Assembly: GCF_037975245.1 (NCBI RefSeq)
Contig: NC_092574.1
Location: 12,113,213-12,177,212, forward strand
Direction: 5' to 3'
From: Apostichopus japonicus
Taxonomy: Eukaryota; Echinodermata; Holothuroidea; Aspidochirotida; Stichopodidae
Length of the DNA stretch: 64,000 nucleotides
Under the pieces are notes generated by a model, which made no database searches, was not told the DNA's origin, and was given only the letters and a program-made list of their open reading frames with translations. Made by a program: the position numbers and the translations under genes. Shown here one piece after another: positions 26,280-39,100 of this stretch (position 1 is its first letter; each line of letters starts with the position of its first letter).

Positions 26280-28914
26280 ATTTATATTGTATATATTCAT
26301 TATTACGACTAACTGAACAGTGCCCTAACCCCCCCCCCCCCCTTTTATGACAGTGGTTGCAACATTAATAAATACAACCATGCACAATTGTGACAACAAT
26401 TAAATTCATTGCCATCAAGGTATATCTGATGCATGGCTTGACATAACCCACAGCTGAAAGAAGCTGCGCCATCATGCCCTTTATATTTTGCCATTAGTGC
26501 CCCATCTTACAGTGTTGTACATTGTAAACTTGTATTACACTTAGTTGCACTATAAAGTACGGTGCCTAAGTCTGTTGGCTCCGCCCAGCACTGAACATTT
26601 TCACCCAGCACTATATCAAAAATCGCCAATTACGCTGTTCACTATATCCATCTGGTGCAAGGAAAACTTCAAATATCTAACCTATATTACTCAATTACTG
26701 ATAGAAATTTTGAAATTCTACACTTAAAATGTTGTGTATAGTATTAAATCAATCTTACGTTCTAAATTATTGTGGTAGTTTGCATCGTTAAAGCATCAGT
26801 TCATATATAGTTAACCTACATAGGCTTAGCTTATTATCGTTGGCGAGCTTTGCATGTGACCTACTGTACGTACCGTTAGTTACTGGATCTGAATACTGCA
26901 TTTGTCATTATATGCAAGCGATTTGCCTCATTGAAGCTAGCGGCCACTAAGTTCAAGCGCAGACAGTACTCTGATGCATATATATATATAGCTCAATATC
27001 AATGATGAAATGATGAATGCTGTTACAGTGTTAGTGGCTGCTCTTAGTCTTAATGGCTGCTAGCTTCAAGCAAGTAAGCAGTTAACTGGTGCACATATAG
27101 TGATCACTAAACTAACTTGGCCCTATTCCTGTGCCCATAGCCTACAGGATTTGTTCTCAATCTTACCATTTTTTTTAAGTTACAATGTATTGGCTAGGGT
27201 AATACAGGCTTAAACTACGTTAAGTGGTTATGTTTGAAGTAAATATTCAAAGACATCGTCAGTTTTAAGGGCTCCAAAAGTAGCATAATCTGGTATCTGA
27301 TACTGAGCAAATTTAATTTGACTTCCATCCCCCTACTCTCACGTTGAGTTTGACTCGAGTTGACATTTCCCCTCGTTTTGACCCTTCCCCAATCTGTCAC
27401 TAGAATAACAACCAGTTCGCTAATTCTACATTTAAAAATTCCTGGGCACAATCCTAGGTTACTAGACCTAACGTCAGACGGTAGGGTTTGCTTGGTAGCT
27501 TAATTTGTACAAATTCGATTGAGCAAATTTGGCATAGCCTAACGTTGAACCTGTGCTAGTTGGCCAGTAGCATATAGGCTAAGTACGTAGGCTAGAAAAG
27601 TAGGATGGTGACTTCGAAGTTCGGCCACTTAAGACTTAAAACACCCCAAAACTAAATCTTCTGGTATAAATCATTTGAAAATATACTTCATATGGTGGGA
27701 GAATTTTGTTATAGTACGATACACGGCCAAACTTTCTTTCCTGCAAACTGTTTTCACGTTGTTTTCCAAGAAGATTCTTCGTGATTGTGGAACTGGTATT
27801 TCTTGCTAGAGTATTGCGAAGTTCGGACGCGCAACCCACAGTGTGGCGATGGTGATAAAATTGGGGGCGCAGTTGCTTTTTCAGTAATTATAACAGACTT
27901 CATAGATCTTCGTCATTTTATTGACAAATATGTAAGTAATTTCTTGCACACGGGTCATTTTGGAGAGAAAATAACTGTAGCTTCGTACTTTTTGGTGAAA
28001 TTTGACTCTTCCTGTAGATTTTCATGGTGAAATCGTGTATTTCTTAAGGGTGGCCGATATTCGCAGTATGGCGAACTTCGCAATACTGACTATACTACGT
28101 ACACTACTCCTACTATCTACATACCCTTGGAACTTGTACATTAATGAATTTCATGCACGGTTATCTGGTGTCAAGTTAGGTCCCAATGTCTTTCATCAAT
28201 ATTAACATCAATACAATTCCAATTCGATCGTTGCAGCTGCTAGTAGTAGTATAACAATATTAAATATAGCCAAAAGCTAGGCCTAATCTGGACCTAGGCT
28301 ACACTAGTTAAGTTACGTTTGACCTATCGAGTAACGTTACTCATTATGCTTTTCGACCTTACCTGACGCTATCTCTTTGTATACCAATATTTACATCATT
28401 TTCATATCAACATAATATAGGTTTGTAATTTTGTTAGCCTGCTCTTCAATAGTACATTCTTACCTTGAAACTTGTCTATCAGCTCTTCAACCCCCCATTT
28501 TTGTAGGATTTCTTCGATGGGCCTGCCAATCATCTTTATTTTCATCTACACTCGTCATCTACACTGTATGTATGAGCTATGCGATGATACGTAACGTACG
28601 GTGTTTGTCCATGCAAACACACACAAATGTATCTAGGCAAAACGTTCATTTTTTCGTCGCAGATGTGCGCGTCGCCCCAGTCAGTACCAGTGACTTTCGA
28701 TTTGGCTGGACGCTTACCAAATGTTGGGTATATTTCATTCACTTTGCACAGCGGTTTACTAAATTCTGTTTTACTATAAGTTGGTCAACACATAGAGCAG
28801 GGATTTTGCCCAATATTGTTAAAGAACTCCCCAACCGAGCATTTGCCCAGAAAATATTACCCATCTTTTTTAGAGTGCAGTAGATTTGATTGCTTTTGTA
28901 AAGAATACATTGCA
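26280..28914. other. No gene recognised; poly-C tract at 26329
   Basis: A run of about 14 C ends near 26342. Several ORFs of 60-150 codons on both strands (for example 27636-27839 minus and 28431-28883 plus) lack domains, splice partners or family patterns. The promoter and first exon of the minus-strand gene probably lie here or further right. Confidence 0.4.
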
Positions 28915-29089
28915 ATTGCAATTCATGAACGAACAAGGAATCCGACGAACACAATCTACGTGCACGTTCATGTAAAGCCTTAATAACCGCAATTTTATAA
29001 TCAAGAAAAGCACATTTACCCCCGCATTCCATTTCATAAGTAAATTGAATAGATTTATGAAGAGAGTTCAATACATGTAGAAAATCATC
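28915..29089 (-). mobile_element. Inverted, internally deleted copy of PLE A reverse transcriptase
   Basis: The minus strand repeats 29280-29571 almost exactly (DDFLHVLNSLHKSIQFTYEM and ALHERARRLCSSDSLFVHEL) but lacks 117 bp, or 39 codons, in the middle. The two copies face each other across about 190 bp, so the locus can fold back. The deletion keeps the frame. Confidence 0.9.
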
Positions 29090-29095
29090 CCACTT

Positions 29096-30433
29096 TATTT
29101 TTAACAATTTCATGTATGAGCAAATTGATGGGTGTGCCATGGGCTCTTCCTTGAGTGTCTGTTTAGCCAACTTGTTTATGTGCCACCTTGAGGAGAAATT
29201 GATCCAAATTTGTCCTAAACTTAACTTTTATAGAAGATATGTGGATGACATTTTTGTAGTTATTTCAGCAGACTATGTGGATGATTTTCTACATGTATTG
29301 AACTCTTTTCATAAATCTATTCAATTTACTTATGAAATGGAATGCGGGGGTAAATGTGCTTTTCTTGATATAGATATTTTCAGAATGGTTGGCTCAAGCG
29401 GTACTGACATTATCGCCACTTCAGTTTTCCGTAAGAAAACTTTTACAGGGTTGTTCATTAATTGGAAATTCTGGTGTCCCAAAAAGTATAAAATTGCGGT
29501 TATTAAGGCTTTACATGAACGTGCACGTAGATTGCGTTCGTCGGATTCCTTGTTCGTTCATGAATTGCAATTTATTAGACGTATTTTGACTTTAAATGGT
29601 TACCCTAGGAAGTTGTTGCACGATATAGAAAACTATACTTATAAATTAAGAAAACAACTGGGCATGGGTCCTGTAATTAAATTCGATCATGGGGAGACCC
29701 AAGTAAATACTGTGTATGTTAAATTACCATATTGTGGCCCCAGCAGTGATAAACTCGCTAAGACTTTAGGTAGTTACATTAAGGGGTTGTGTAATGACAA
29801 TATACATATCAAAATAATTTTTTCTGCAAAAGAAAATCTCTGCTTTGTTCAATTTCAAGGATGCTTATAGTTAGATTATGCCAACAATGTTGTTTACAGG
29901 ACTAACTGTCCTGACTGTGATTCCTTTTATGTCGGAGAAACCAATAGACGGCTTAAGGATATGTTCAACGAACATCTCATGAGCTCCTTTGGTGGTCAGA
30001 AAGGCGCTATTAACCTTCATTGTACTGCGCATAAACATCATCTGCCTACTTTTGTTGACCATTGTGCAACTATTGGTAATGAACCCCAGTGGTTCAGGAG
30101 GAAGATTAAAGAGAGTCTCCTAATAAAAGACTTAAAAGCTGACCTCAATAGAAATGTAGCGAGCTACGGGTTGGAGCTATTCTAATCCCTATTTACTTTT
30201 TTATTGCTGGTTGTTCTATTCATCTCTAAGTTAATAATATTCACTAAAACAATTGCTGGTTGTTCTAATCATTCCTAGTTTAAAAATCACTCATGCTTAT
30301 CACTATTGTCGTCCTTGGATGTATATTAGCTCTTGTATTTAATTGATCTTGTACAATTGCCTGACGATGGAGTGGTGACCACTCCGAAATATAGCAGTAT
30401 GTCGTTGTTAAAAATATTCGCTTGTTTATCTTT

Positions 30434-30436
<3 letters not shown>
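29096..30436 (+). mobile_element. PLE A: 5'-truncated Penelope-like element (RT + GIY-YIG)
   Basis: The frame 29112-29870 holds the C-terminal part of a PLE reverse transcriptase: DGCAMGSSLSVCLANLFMCH (motif B), YVDDIFVV (motif C) and the post-palm FRKKTFTGLFINW block. One in-frame TAG (29868-29870) separates it from a GIY-YIG endonuclease, NNVVYRTNCPDCDSFYVGET and on to TAA at 30183-30185. The 3' region holds a hammerhead motif (30355-30409) and runs into (TA)n. The 5' two-thirds of the RT is missing. The element is a dead copy. Confidence 0.9.
30355..30409 (+). ncRNA. Hammerhead ribozyme motif in the PLE A 3' region
   Basis: CTGACGA (30361-30367) fits the core CUGANGA. Stem II is GGAGTGG, loop TGA, CCACTCC (7 perfect bp), followed by GAAA (30386-30389). 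Stem III pairs ATATA (30389-30393) with TATGT (30398-30402) around a GCAG loop, and the cleavage-site C is 30403 (GUC). Stem I pairs AATTGC (30355-30360) with GTTGTT (30404-30409), with wobbles and one mismatch. PLEs are known to carry hammerhead motifs in their terminal repeats. Confidence 0.75.

Positions 30437-30522
<86 letters not shown>
30434..30522. repeat. (TA)n microsatellite between PLE A and PLE B
   Basis: An uninterrupted run of about 40 TA units separates the end of PLE A from the truncated start of PLE B. Confidence 0.97.
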
Positions 30523-30526
<4 letters not shown>

Positions 30527-30543
30527 TAATATAACGACTTTAG

Positions 30544-31100
30544 TCTAAGACCCCCTTCCCTCTCTTGTGATTCTATTAATGTTATTTACATTTTCTATTG
30601 TGTACTTTGCAAAGAGGGCAATTATGTAGGTGAAACAGGCTCCCAGTTCCGCTTACGTTTTAATAATCACAAAAAATCTATTCGTGATAATTTTGCAGGA
30701 TTCCCATTCTCCGAACATTTCAATCTTCATAGTCATTCTCTAAAAAAAGCCTAAAACGTATTTTAATTGCCTCGAACTTCAAATCAACTACTGAACGTAA
30801 ACGTAAAGAAATCATTGGATCTTTCGTATTAAGTCTCACATCACCGGCCTCAACAAAGACTTGGGACCCCTTAACAACTATCAGTTCTACAAGCATATGT
30901 AATCCTTTCTTTGCTCCTTAATCCGCTTCCTGTATAGTCATGGTTTATTTGGTTTTAATTCCATCATTGCACCTTACACTAATCTAGCGTCATACTTTCA
31001 TTGTGTCACATTTTGTACTTTTCATTCGACTGCCAAGTATTGCTGACGAAGGTCCCAGGGGGACCGAAAATTCCAATATATTTTCTAAAACTTACTCCTT
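30544..31100 (+). mobile_element. PLE B: GIY-YIG end of another Penelope-like element
   Basis: The frame reads DSINVIYIFYCVLCKEGNYV, GETGSQFRLRFNNHKKSI, FSEHFNLHSHS. Two frameshifts later it continues NFKSTTERKRKE and HITGLNKDLGPLNNYQFYKH to TAA at 30900-30902. Only the endonuclease C-terminus and about 200 bp of 3'UTR remain. The sequence differs clearly from PLE A, so it belongs to another subfamily. Confidence 0.85.
31043..31069 (+). ncRNA. Hammerhead-like motif in the PLE B 3'UTR
   Basis: CTGACGA, A, then stem GGTCCC, loop AGG, GGGACC, then GAAA. The core and stem II are intact (6 perfect bp). No convincing stem III with a cleavage triplet follows, so the motif is partial or degenerate. 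Confidence 0.5.
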
Positions 31101-31255
31101 ATTTGTCAATTATGAGTCATATCTTATTTCTCTGGTTTTCTCTAATAATATCCTGAACCGACCCTAACCAAACCTTTAAATGAACGTTTTAGAGGACGGA
31201 GAACATTATAAAGCTATTTGCGACAATAAAAAAGTTTCTTAAAATGGTAGTAAAA

Positions 31256-31339
31256 ACCTTAGGTGGACACGGAAATGTCGACCTAAGGTACACTGTCGAC
31301 CTAAGGTCGCTTTTTTACCATTTGGTGTCCACCTAAGGT
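31256..31339. repeat. Inverted repeat built on GTCNACCTAAGGT
   Basis: ACCTTAGGTGGACAC at 31256-31270 is the perfect reverse complement of 31325-31339. Two further direct copies of GTCGACCTAAGGT lie between them. Four sites in 84 bp could serve as a cruciform or protein-binding cluster; they may be the end of a small element. Confidence 0.8.
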
Positions 31340-31350
31340 ATCATCTAGGC

Positions 31351-31352
<2 letters not shown>

Positions 31353-31430
<78 letters not shown>
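31353..31430. repeat. (TA)n microsatellite
   Basis: About 39 TA units directly downstream of the GTCNACCTAAGGT cluster. Confidence 0.97.
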
Positions 31431-31434
<4 letters not shown>

Positions 31435-31988
31435 AAAACAGAAATTAAACAAAGGAGAAGAATTTAATATATAGTATGATAGCGTATAGTTGCCATCGCA
31501 CAGGCCTATACCGACAGTAAAGTTAGAGACAAAAACAAGTTGGTCTATGAAGATCGCCGAGTCAGTAGTTTTTGGAGGTAAAAAACCAGACTTCAATAAC
31601 TTACAATCAGATATCGCTTTAACCATAAATTTTATCGATTTCGACCAATCCTTGCGTTATAGTTCAGAAAACTTGATCCGTGACCTTGCAGAAGCTATCA
31701 GCCATTTCCGTAAGCAGATCGTTTAAAGGCTCTACAGACACCTATCAGTACATTAACTATTTCCGCTTCGCATGAAACGAACTCGAAAGACTCTTCAAAT
31801 AAAAAGGAATTCGAATAGAAATGGGTATTCCCCTGCAAAAAACCCTTAGCGAAAGAACCGAAAAACAATCACGAAATTTCAAGAAATTGGAAAACGGAAA
31901 CCCCGGTTTATCACATGATACAATGGAAGTAATAATGTACTGCAATGATCTTTAGATGATCTAGATCTTGATCATGAAGCTAACCAAC

Positions 31989-32068
<80 letters not shown>

Positions 32069-33074
32069 TATGTATCTACATATATATATTCATATATATA
32101 TATACGATGGTTTAACTAAGTAACTAAGAATGTTGAGGCACTGTCCCCTACACGGCCCACCCACTCAGCTCATTTACACACCCCGCCCCCCTCTCTCCAG
32201 TTGGGCCCAGTTTGGAATGTAAAACAAATGATGTCAACACAAACCTAATAATTTCATCAACACCTTAATTCTCCACGTGGCTTCCCCTCAGAATATAAAG
32301 GCTATGGCTACCATCTGAATGGCATAGCGTGTTGTTATATCGTCATCAACCTGTGTAAAACAATGAATAAAGCAGAGCTTATAAAGTATCTTAAAGTCCT
32401 ATTTTTCTAGAAAGTTATTTTACTGAATAAATTTTTCTAAATTAATCTCTTTTTTTGAGTGTAAATTTCTAAAATATGAGATCTCAAAATAAAAATGTTT
32501 AGATGCAACTTACAAGGCCTTTGAAGTGCCACTTCCGGCAGTCTGGGAGGCAGTTTTGCCAAAAATTTATTGGCTTCGCTAAGCTAACATAGTGTCACGA
32601 TGGTCCCTTTTCGAAACGGCCCACCCACTAACAATTTTAGTAGCATCGGATGATATCTTGAAAACCAGAATAGCTACATAGAAACATTTCCAGCACTCAT
32701 TCTATTCTTGAGCTATGCAATATTAACATTAAATTTATACGTTACCATTTCAGAACATTTTATGTGTGGCAATGCTGATGCCAGAGACATTAAGTACGGC
32801 TTTTGTAACCATCATTTCTATCTCTATGTAATGTCGTTACGGCTTCCCAAGCCTCCAAAGTTCACCGAAATTACAGTGAACTCGACTCATAACGGCAATT
32901 AACAACCCCTCGTACTTATATTTTCTGTAGTTTAAAATCACGTTGATGATATCATGATCTAGTGCTTAAAGTTAAAAATAAGCCTCGTGGAGTATGTGAT
33001 GAATTATCAATATTACCATGCAAGCAGATAATTTAAAAAAAAAACGTGTATTTCTACTTCGTGTTTTTCGACAG
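31431..33074. other. Upstream region of factor B, with a (TA)n tract at 31992-32104
   Basis: A second long (TA)n tract with TATG/CACA interruptions lies at 31992-32104. TATAAA-like text occurs near 32294 (GAATATAAAGG) but cannot be tied to a start site. Because the signal-peptide exon is preceded by a good acceptor, the true promoter and a non-coding first exon are likely in or before this stretch. No coding sequence was recognised. Confidence 0.4.
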
Positions 33075-33153
33075 TTATATCTCATGTCGGGAACTACGCC
33101 CAAGGGGTGGATCATACTGGTGTTGGTTGCATTCAGCTGTCTTATGCAACATG
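33075..33153 (+). CDS. Bf: Bf exon: 5'UTR end and signal peptide
   Basis: TTCGTGTTTTTCGACAG looks like an acceptor, so the ATG at 33084 is in the second exon. It encodes [20 protein letters not shown] and MQH plus one base before GTAGGT. A short basic N-region, a hydrophobic core and small residues near the end make a typical signal peptide. It lies just outside the duplicated block, so only one copy exists. Confidence 0.85.
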
Positions 33154-36100
33154 GTAGGTACACACTATAAGAATGACTTCCTACTCTTAACAGTATACTT
33201 ATTGTTTCATTCGTTCAATATTCCTCAATTGTTGCTTTATTTTGTTTTGCCCTTATTATGCCACTTCCACGGTTCTGCATTGCCCCCAAATATGCTACAA
33301 AGTCAAAATACACATTTTCCACTTTTCTGCAAGTAAAGAGTGCATTATTTGCTCGAAAATGCAATAACATTGTTGTTAAATAATTATGGAAAAGGTTCAT
33401 TTTAAAAGCTTCCTCGTGTTGACAAAAATTCAAGTAGGCATACTGGAATTTGTGGTACAGAGGATTCACTCCGTCGGAAAGGTTTGATGAAGCTTAATTT
33501 GTGGCCTTTCGCTTCAATTTGGCTTCAAATCAAAGTCACATGTCGCACCCCTCGACGTTTGTGAACCCCTCCCTAGATTGAACCCTCATCCCTCGCTGTT
33601 TTTTTTCCTGCATTCCAACATCCCCCTTCCGATAGATTGTATCCTCAACTCTGCTTCCTCCCTGAATCCCAGCAAGTACATCGTGTATTTTTATCGTTAA
33701 AAGTTAGAAATTATCCTCAATGTGTTTTTTCCAACGATGCATTTCACAATATAATAGTACCATGCACGTACAAGTATAAAGGCACTACACTTTAAGTACA
33801 TTAACTGCACTTCAAGTGCTGGAAAGTTAATCACTTGGATATTTCCAGCCTATCCGATCCCGACTTGTTCGGAGAGTACAGACTTTCAATTGTTCATAAC
33901 TACACTTCTATTTCTCGTCTTTTCTCAATCAGCTCACACTCAGTGCACACAACCAGAAGATCTACCAAATGGAGAGATATTATCTCGCAACAGCGATCCC
34001 ACCCGTACTTACAGACGTGGTTACAGAATGAGAGGAACATGTGATCCGTCATTCCGGATGCGACCAGAATCAGCCAGATTGACATGTGTTGGAGACAGTT
34101 GGGAACCAGCAATCGAATGTGTCCGTAAGTACTGTTTTGTTTATATATTTTTTACATTATTATTGTCATCTTTAATGAGGGTAGTCCTACTCAGTGCAGA
34201 AGCACTGCTTTCCAGAGGAGCCCTCTGTTGACTGGGAAGTACAATAAAAACAATGCCCATGCATGCATGCCATAAATTGACTTCTACCTATTTAAATCGA
34301 CACATCATATACCGATTAAATTCGACATATCATCGATTTAGACAAGAAAATGTCGATTTAAATTGACATAATACCGATTTATATGACATATCATCAATTT
34401 AAGCTGATAGAAACTGGTATAAGGCCAGGTAATTTGACATATACCGATTTAGTTCTACGCATCATCGACTTATACTGGTAGAAGTCGTTTTAAATTGACG
34501 TGTACCGAAATAGTTTACATATCAATGATTGGTATATGTTGATTTAAAACGATGATATGTCGAATTAAGCTGGTACAAGTCAATTTAATCGACATCTACC
34601 AGTTTAAATTGATGGTATGTCAATCGGTAGAAGTCAATTTAAGCTGCTAGAAACTGGTCGAAGGAAATTGGTATATGTCGATTTAAATCGGTATATGTCG
34701 ATTCCCCACGATTTGAGACTGATGACCCGCTACATGTGTGTGGATCAACGTTAATGAACACAAGTTACCAATTGTTTATCATAAATGTCAAAGGTCATGT
34801 GAAGTTAACAGAGGCCTAAATGTGAAAACTTGTTAGCACCGTTACTTGGTAAGAAATGCTTTAAGGAACTCTATATGTAACTTGCGAACCAGCTTATTTA
34901 GTAGAGGATATTTTTATGGAAACTATTTTTTGGAGTAGTAAAGTATTGTTTTTGAAGATGTGAACGGTCATCTGGCGTCAATAAACTTTGGAAACACGGT
35001 TACTCCAAAAAAAAAGCTTCAATGAACTTTATGTTTCCACTTTAGTAGGTACACGAATCGCAGCTGGTTGAAAAAAAGGTTTGTCTATTCACTTTGGTTC
35101 CGATGCTTTGGCACCCATCGGAACTTATGCAGTTAAGTTGGCGTTTGTGTATGTGTGCGTGTGTGGGTATATGTCACTCTCTATCTGGTTAACACGGTAT
35201 CTAAAGAAGGCAAATATGTGATTGATGTTATACTTGGTTATTTGGTCATGGTCAGTAGATGTTCCCTATTGTTTTTGTTTTTGCATAATGATGTCATACG
35301 TGGTGGGTAGATTAGTGGGTGTGCCCTATTTTGTCTTTGGTTCCCATGCCATGCATATGAATGAGTGGTAAGGGCTTACCATAACATTCTTAAAATGTCA
35401 ATATCTCTGCAACTGTGTGTCTGATTTAGTTTATACTTCGTATGGTGATGTAACTACATAGATATGTTCTTTGTAACAACAATTTTTACCTCATTAATGT
35501 TTTTGATGTGTGAGGCTTGATAAGAAATTGTCAAAATAGCTTGTAAACATGATATCTCAACGACCACAAGTTGAATCAATGTCAAACTTAGTAGGTAGAT
35601 GAACTGTGAATGAACATTAATGAACGGGCAGGGCTTAACGTAAAATTTGGTTCTTGCTGGTATGGTGATGTTGGTACAAAATAAACACATTTTCATGACA
35701 TTTCCATCTTTATGTCATTCATAAATAAATAAAAAAATAATTATTCTTGTAAAAATGGCTTTTTAAAGATGTTCGAAATGCGTCAATGAAGGAACTGTCA
35801 CGAATACCAGAAGGTAAGTTGCTCCAGAGTAATGAGCCGGCGATAGTCACTTTACCCTTTGGAATTTATTACTTTATGAAACCGCTTGGTCGTGTGCAGT
35901 AGTTTGCCTGTAATCATATAGGCTGGCTACATCGGACAAAAAGAGTAGCCTACTGGCTGATGTGGCCAACTCATGCTCAAAAATGATAGATAATATGGAT
36001 ATCAGGGTTAATTGATTGTTTTTTACTTCTTTCTGTAGCTGAAGACTGTGATCTCCTCCCCCCATTTCCAAGAGGTGAAATTATGTATAGAGCTGGAGAA

Positions 36101-39100
36101 GCCGGTGTGGTTGCCCACTATGCGTGTACGGAACGAGGATATCGCTTGCATGGCGAGAGACGGTTAAGGTGTCAAAGTGACGGTACCTGGTCTGCTGACA
36201 GTCCAGTGTGTCGTGGTACGTACATCCAGTGTGTCGTACTAATTCATCGCAGGTGGTTTGTTAACTGAGTGATTAGTGTTTTTTTTAATGTTCCTATACT
36301 TGTAGTATTGTTACAATGTACGTTTATAATTTGGAGCAAAATCTTTCCCTACAGCTATGCCAATATGCGAGGAGGTAGAGGAGCGAGATCACTTGATTCG
36401 GCAAAGGATAAATGGCCGTCGACGTGAAGGATTGTGGACATACGGAAGTAGGCATACCTTCTCGTGTGAGGAAGGTTACATCTTAGGAAGCTCGTCCACA
36501 TCAGAAGGTTTCTTCTATCCATCGATTGAATGCACAAGAAGTGGATGGAACGCTTCAATTCCTATCTGCCGTGGTAATGTTAATCAAACTATGAATTTGA
36601 CCGAAAACCCCTACAACATAATCTATGTCTACGAGGATGGATTGTCTTTTGCGTCATCTTTCTCTGATTAGTTGCCAAATGAATTGATTTGTCCTTCAAC
36701 TAACATTGATCATGTTAAGATGTTCTTCACAATGGTAACGTAATACAGCTAGGTCTGACGAGAGGGGTCGGTTGCAACGACTTATAATCGAACGTCCTAC
36801 GTTTCGAGTGCCCCAGCTTGTTATGTGAGTATAGAATAGACGAACTGATTCCTGCCCAGAAAAAAAAAGTGGAGAAACTCATTTCAATATCCCTGGATTT
36901 CATAAACGAAGGGAACCTGTGGGACGTCAGAATGGGCATGATTATTTTCATTGGTATTTTTGCATTTCAAGATCGTACAGTATCTAACACAGCAGCTGTA
37001 CCATCTACAAGGAGGGTAGAGATAAACTTAATTGATTAAGTTCTGCAAAACTAAAAGTTACACAGGTTCCTAGGTCTATACAGTGGTAAAGTTCTATTCT
37101 TCGCCTTCGAAGTTCCAATTTAAGAAATTAGGCTATAAAGAACAAAGTGGTATGGATATGAGCACTATATATTATTCAGCAAAAAGATAAGAAAGTAATA
37201 TAGACGTGTGCTGTATTATTAGTTTAGTACTCCATTTTCTCTTTGTGATGCATATCAGTGACTACATGAATGTACGCAAAGTCCCACAATGGCCACTCAT
37301 GTGAACATATCGAAAAGCATGCTATGATACCCTCAAAGCAGTTTGCCCCTCCTTAAGTCGTTCAGTTGTCTTATAGGACACATGTATCATTCAGCATGTG
37401 ATTAGTGTTTTTTAATGTTCCTATACTTGTAGTATTGTTAAAATGTACGTTTATAACTTGGAGCAAAATCTTTCCCTACAGCTATGCCAATATGCGAGGA
37501 GGTAGAGGAGCGAGATCACTTGATTCGGCAAAGGATAAATGGCAGTCGACGTGAGGGATTGTGGACATACGGAAGTAGGCATACCTTCTCGTGTGAGGAA
37601 GGTTACATCTTAGGAAGCTCGTCCACATCAGAAGGTTTCTTCTATCCATCGATTGAATGCACAAGAAGTGGATGGAACGCTTCAATTCCTATCTGCCGTG
37701 GTAATGTTAACCAAACTATGAATTTGACCGAAAACCCCTACAACATAATCTATGTCTACGAGGATGGATTGTCTTTTACGTCATCTTTCTCTGATTAGTT
37801 GCCAAATGAATTGATTTGTCCTCCAACTAACATTAGTCATGTTAAGATGTTCTTCACAATGGTATTGTAATACAACTAGGTCTGACGAGAGGGGTCGGTT
37901 GCAACGACTTATAATCGAACGTCCTACGTTTCGAGTGCCCCAGCTTGTTATGTGAGTATAGAATAGACGAACTGATTCCTGCCCAGAAAAAAAAAATGTG
38001 GAGAAACTCATTTCAATATCCCTGGATATCCTGAACGAAGGGAACCTGTGGGACGTCAGAATGGGCATGATTATTTTCATTGGTATTTTTGCATTTCAAG
38101 ATCGTACAGTATCTAACACAGCAGCTGTATCATCTACAAGGAGGGTAGAGATAAACTTAATTGATTAAGTTCTGCAGAACTAAAAGTTACACAGGTTCCT
38201 AGGTCTATACAGTGGTAAAGTTCTATTCTTCGCCTTCGAAGTTCCAATTTAAGAAATTAGGCTATAAAGAACAAAGTGGTATGGATATGAGCACTATATA
38301 TTATTCAGCAAAAAGATAAGAAAGTAATATAGACGTGTGCTGTATTATAAGTTTAGTACTCCATTTTCTCTTTGTGATGCATATCAGTGACTACATGAAT
38401 GTACACAAAGTCCCACAATGGCCACTCATGTGAACATATCGAAAAGCATGCTATGATACCCTCAAAGCAGTTTGCCCCTCCTTAAGTCGTTGAGTTGTCT
38501 TATAGGACACATGTATCATTCAGCATGTGATTAGTGTTTTTTAATGTTCCTATACTTGTAGTATTGTTACAATGTACGTTTATAACTTGGAGCAAAATCT
38601 TTCCCTACAGCTATGCCAATATGCGAGGAGGTAGAGGAGCGAGATCACTTGATTCGGCAAAGGATAAATGGCAGTCGACGTGAGGGATTGTGGACATACG
38701 GAAGTAGGCATACCTTCTCGTGTGAGGAAGGTTACATATTAGGAAGCTCGACCACATCAGAAGGTTTCTTCTATCCATCGATTGAATGCACAAGAAGTGG
38801 ATGGAACGCTTCAATTCCTATCTGCCGTGGTAATGTTAATCAAACTATGAATTTGACCGAAAACCCCTACAACATAATCTATGTCTACGATGATGGATTG
38901 TCTTTTACGTCATCTTTCTCTGATTAGTTGCCAAATGAATTGATTTGTCCTTCAACTAACATTAGTCATGTTAAGATGTTCCTCACAATGGCATTATAAT
39001 ACAACTAGGTCTGACGAGAGGGGTCGGTTGCAACGACTTATAATCGAACGTCCTACTTTTCGAGTGCCCCAGCTTGTTATGTGAGTATAGAATAGACGAA

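Larger units (their letters stand above)
33303..37396 (+). repeat. Segmental duplication, copy 1 (CCP1-CCP2-CCP3)
   Basis: From about 33303 the sequence matches 41056 onward almost base for base through CCP1, CCP2 and the first CCP3 unit. Copy 2 differs by two insertions (42279-42625 and 43382-44481) and scattered substitutions. Copy 1 begins 150 bp after the signal-peptide exon. Confidence 0.95.
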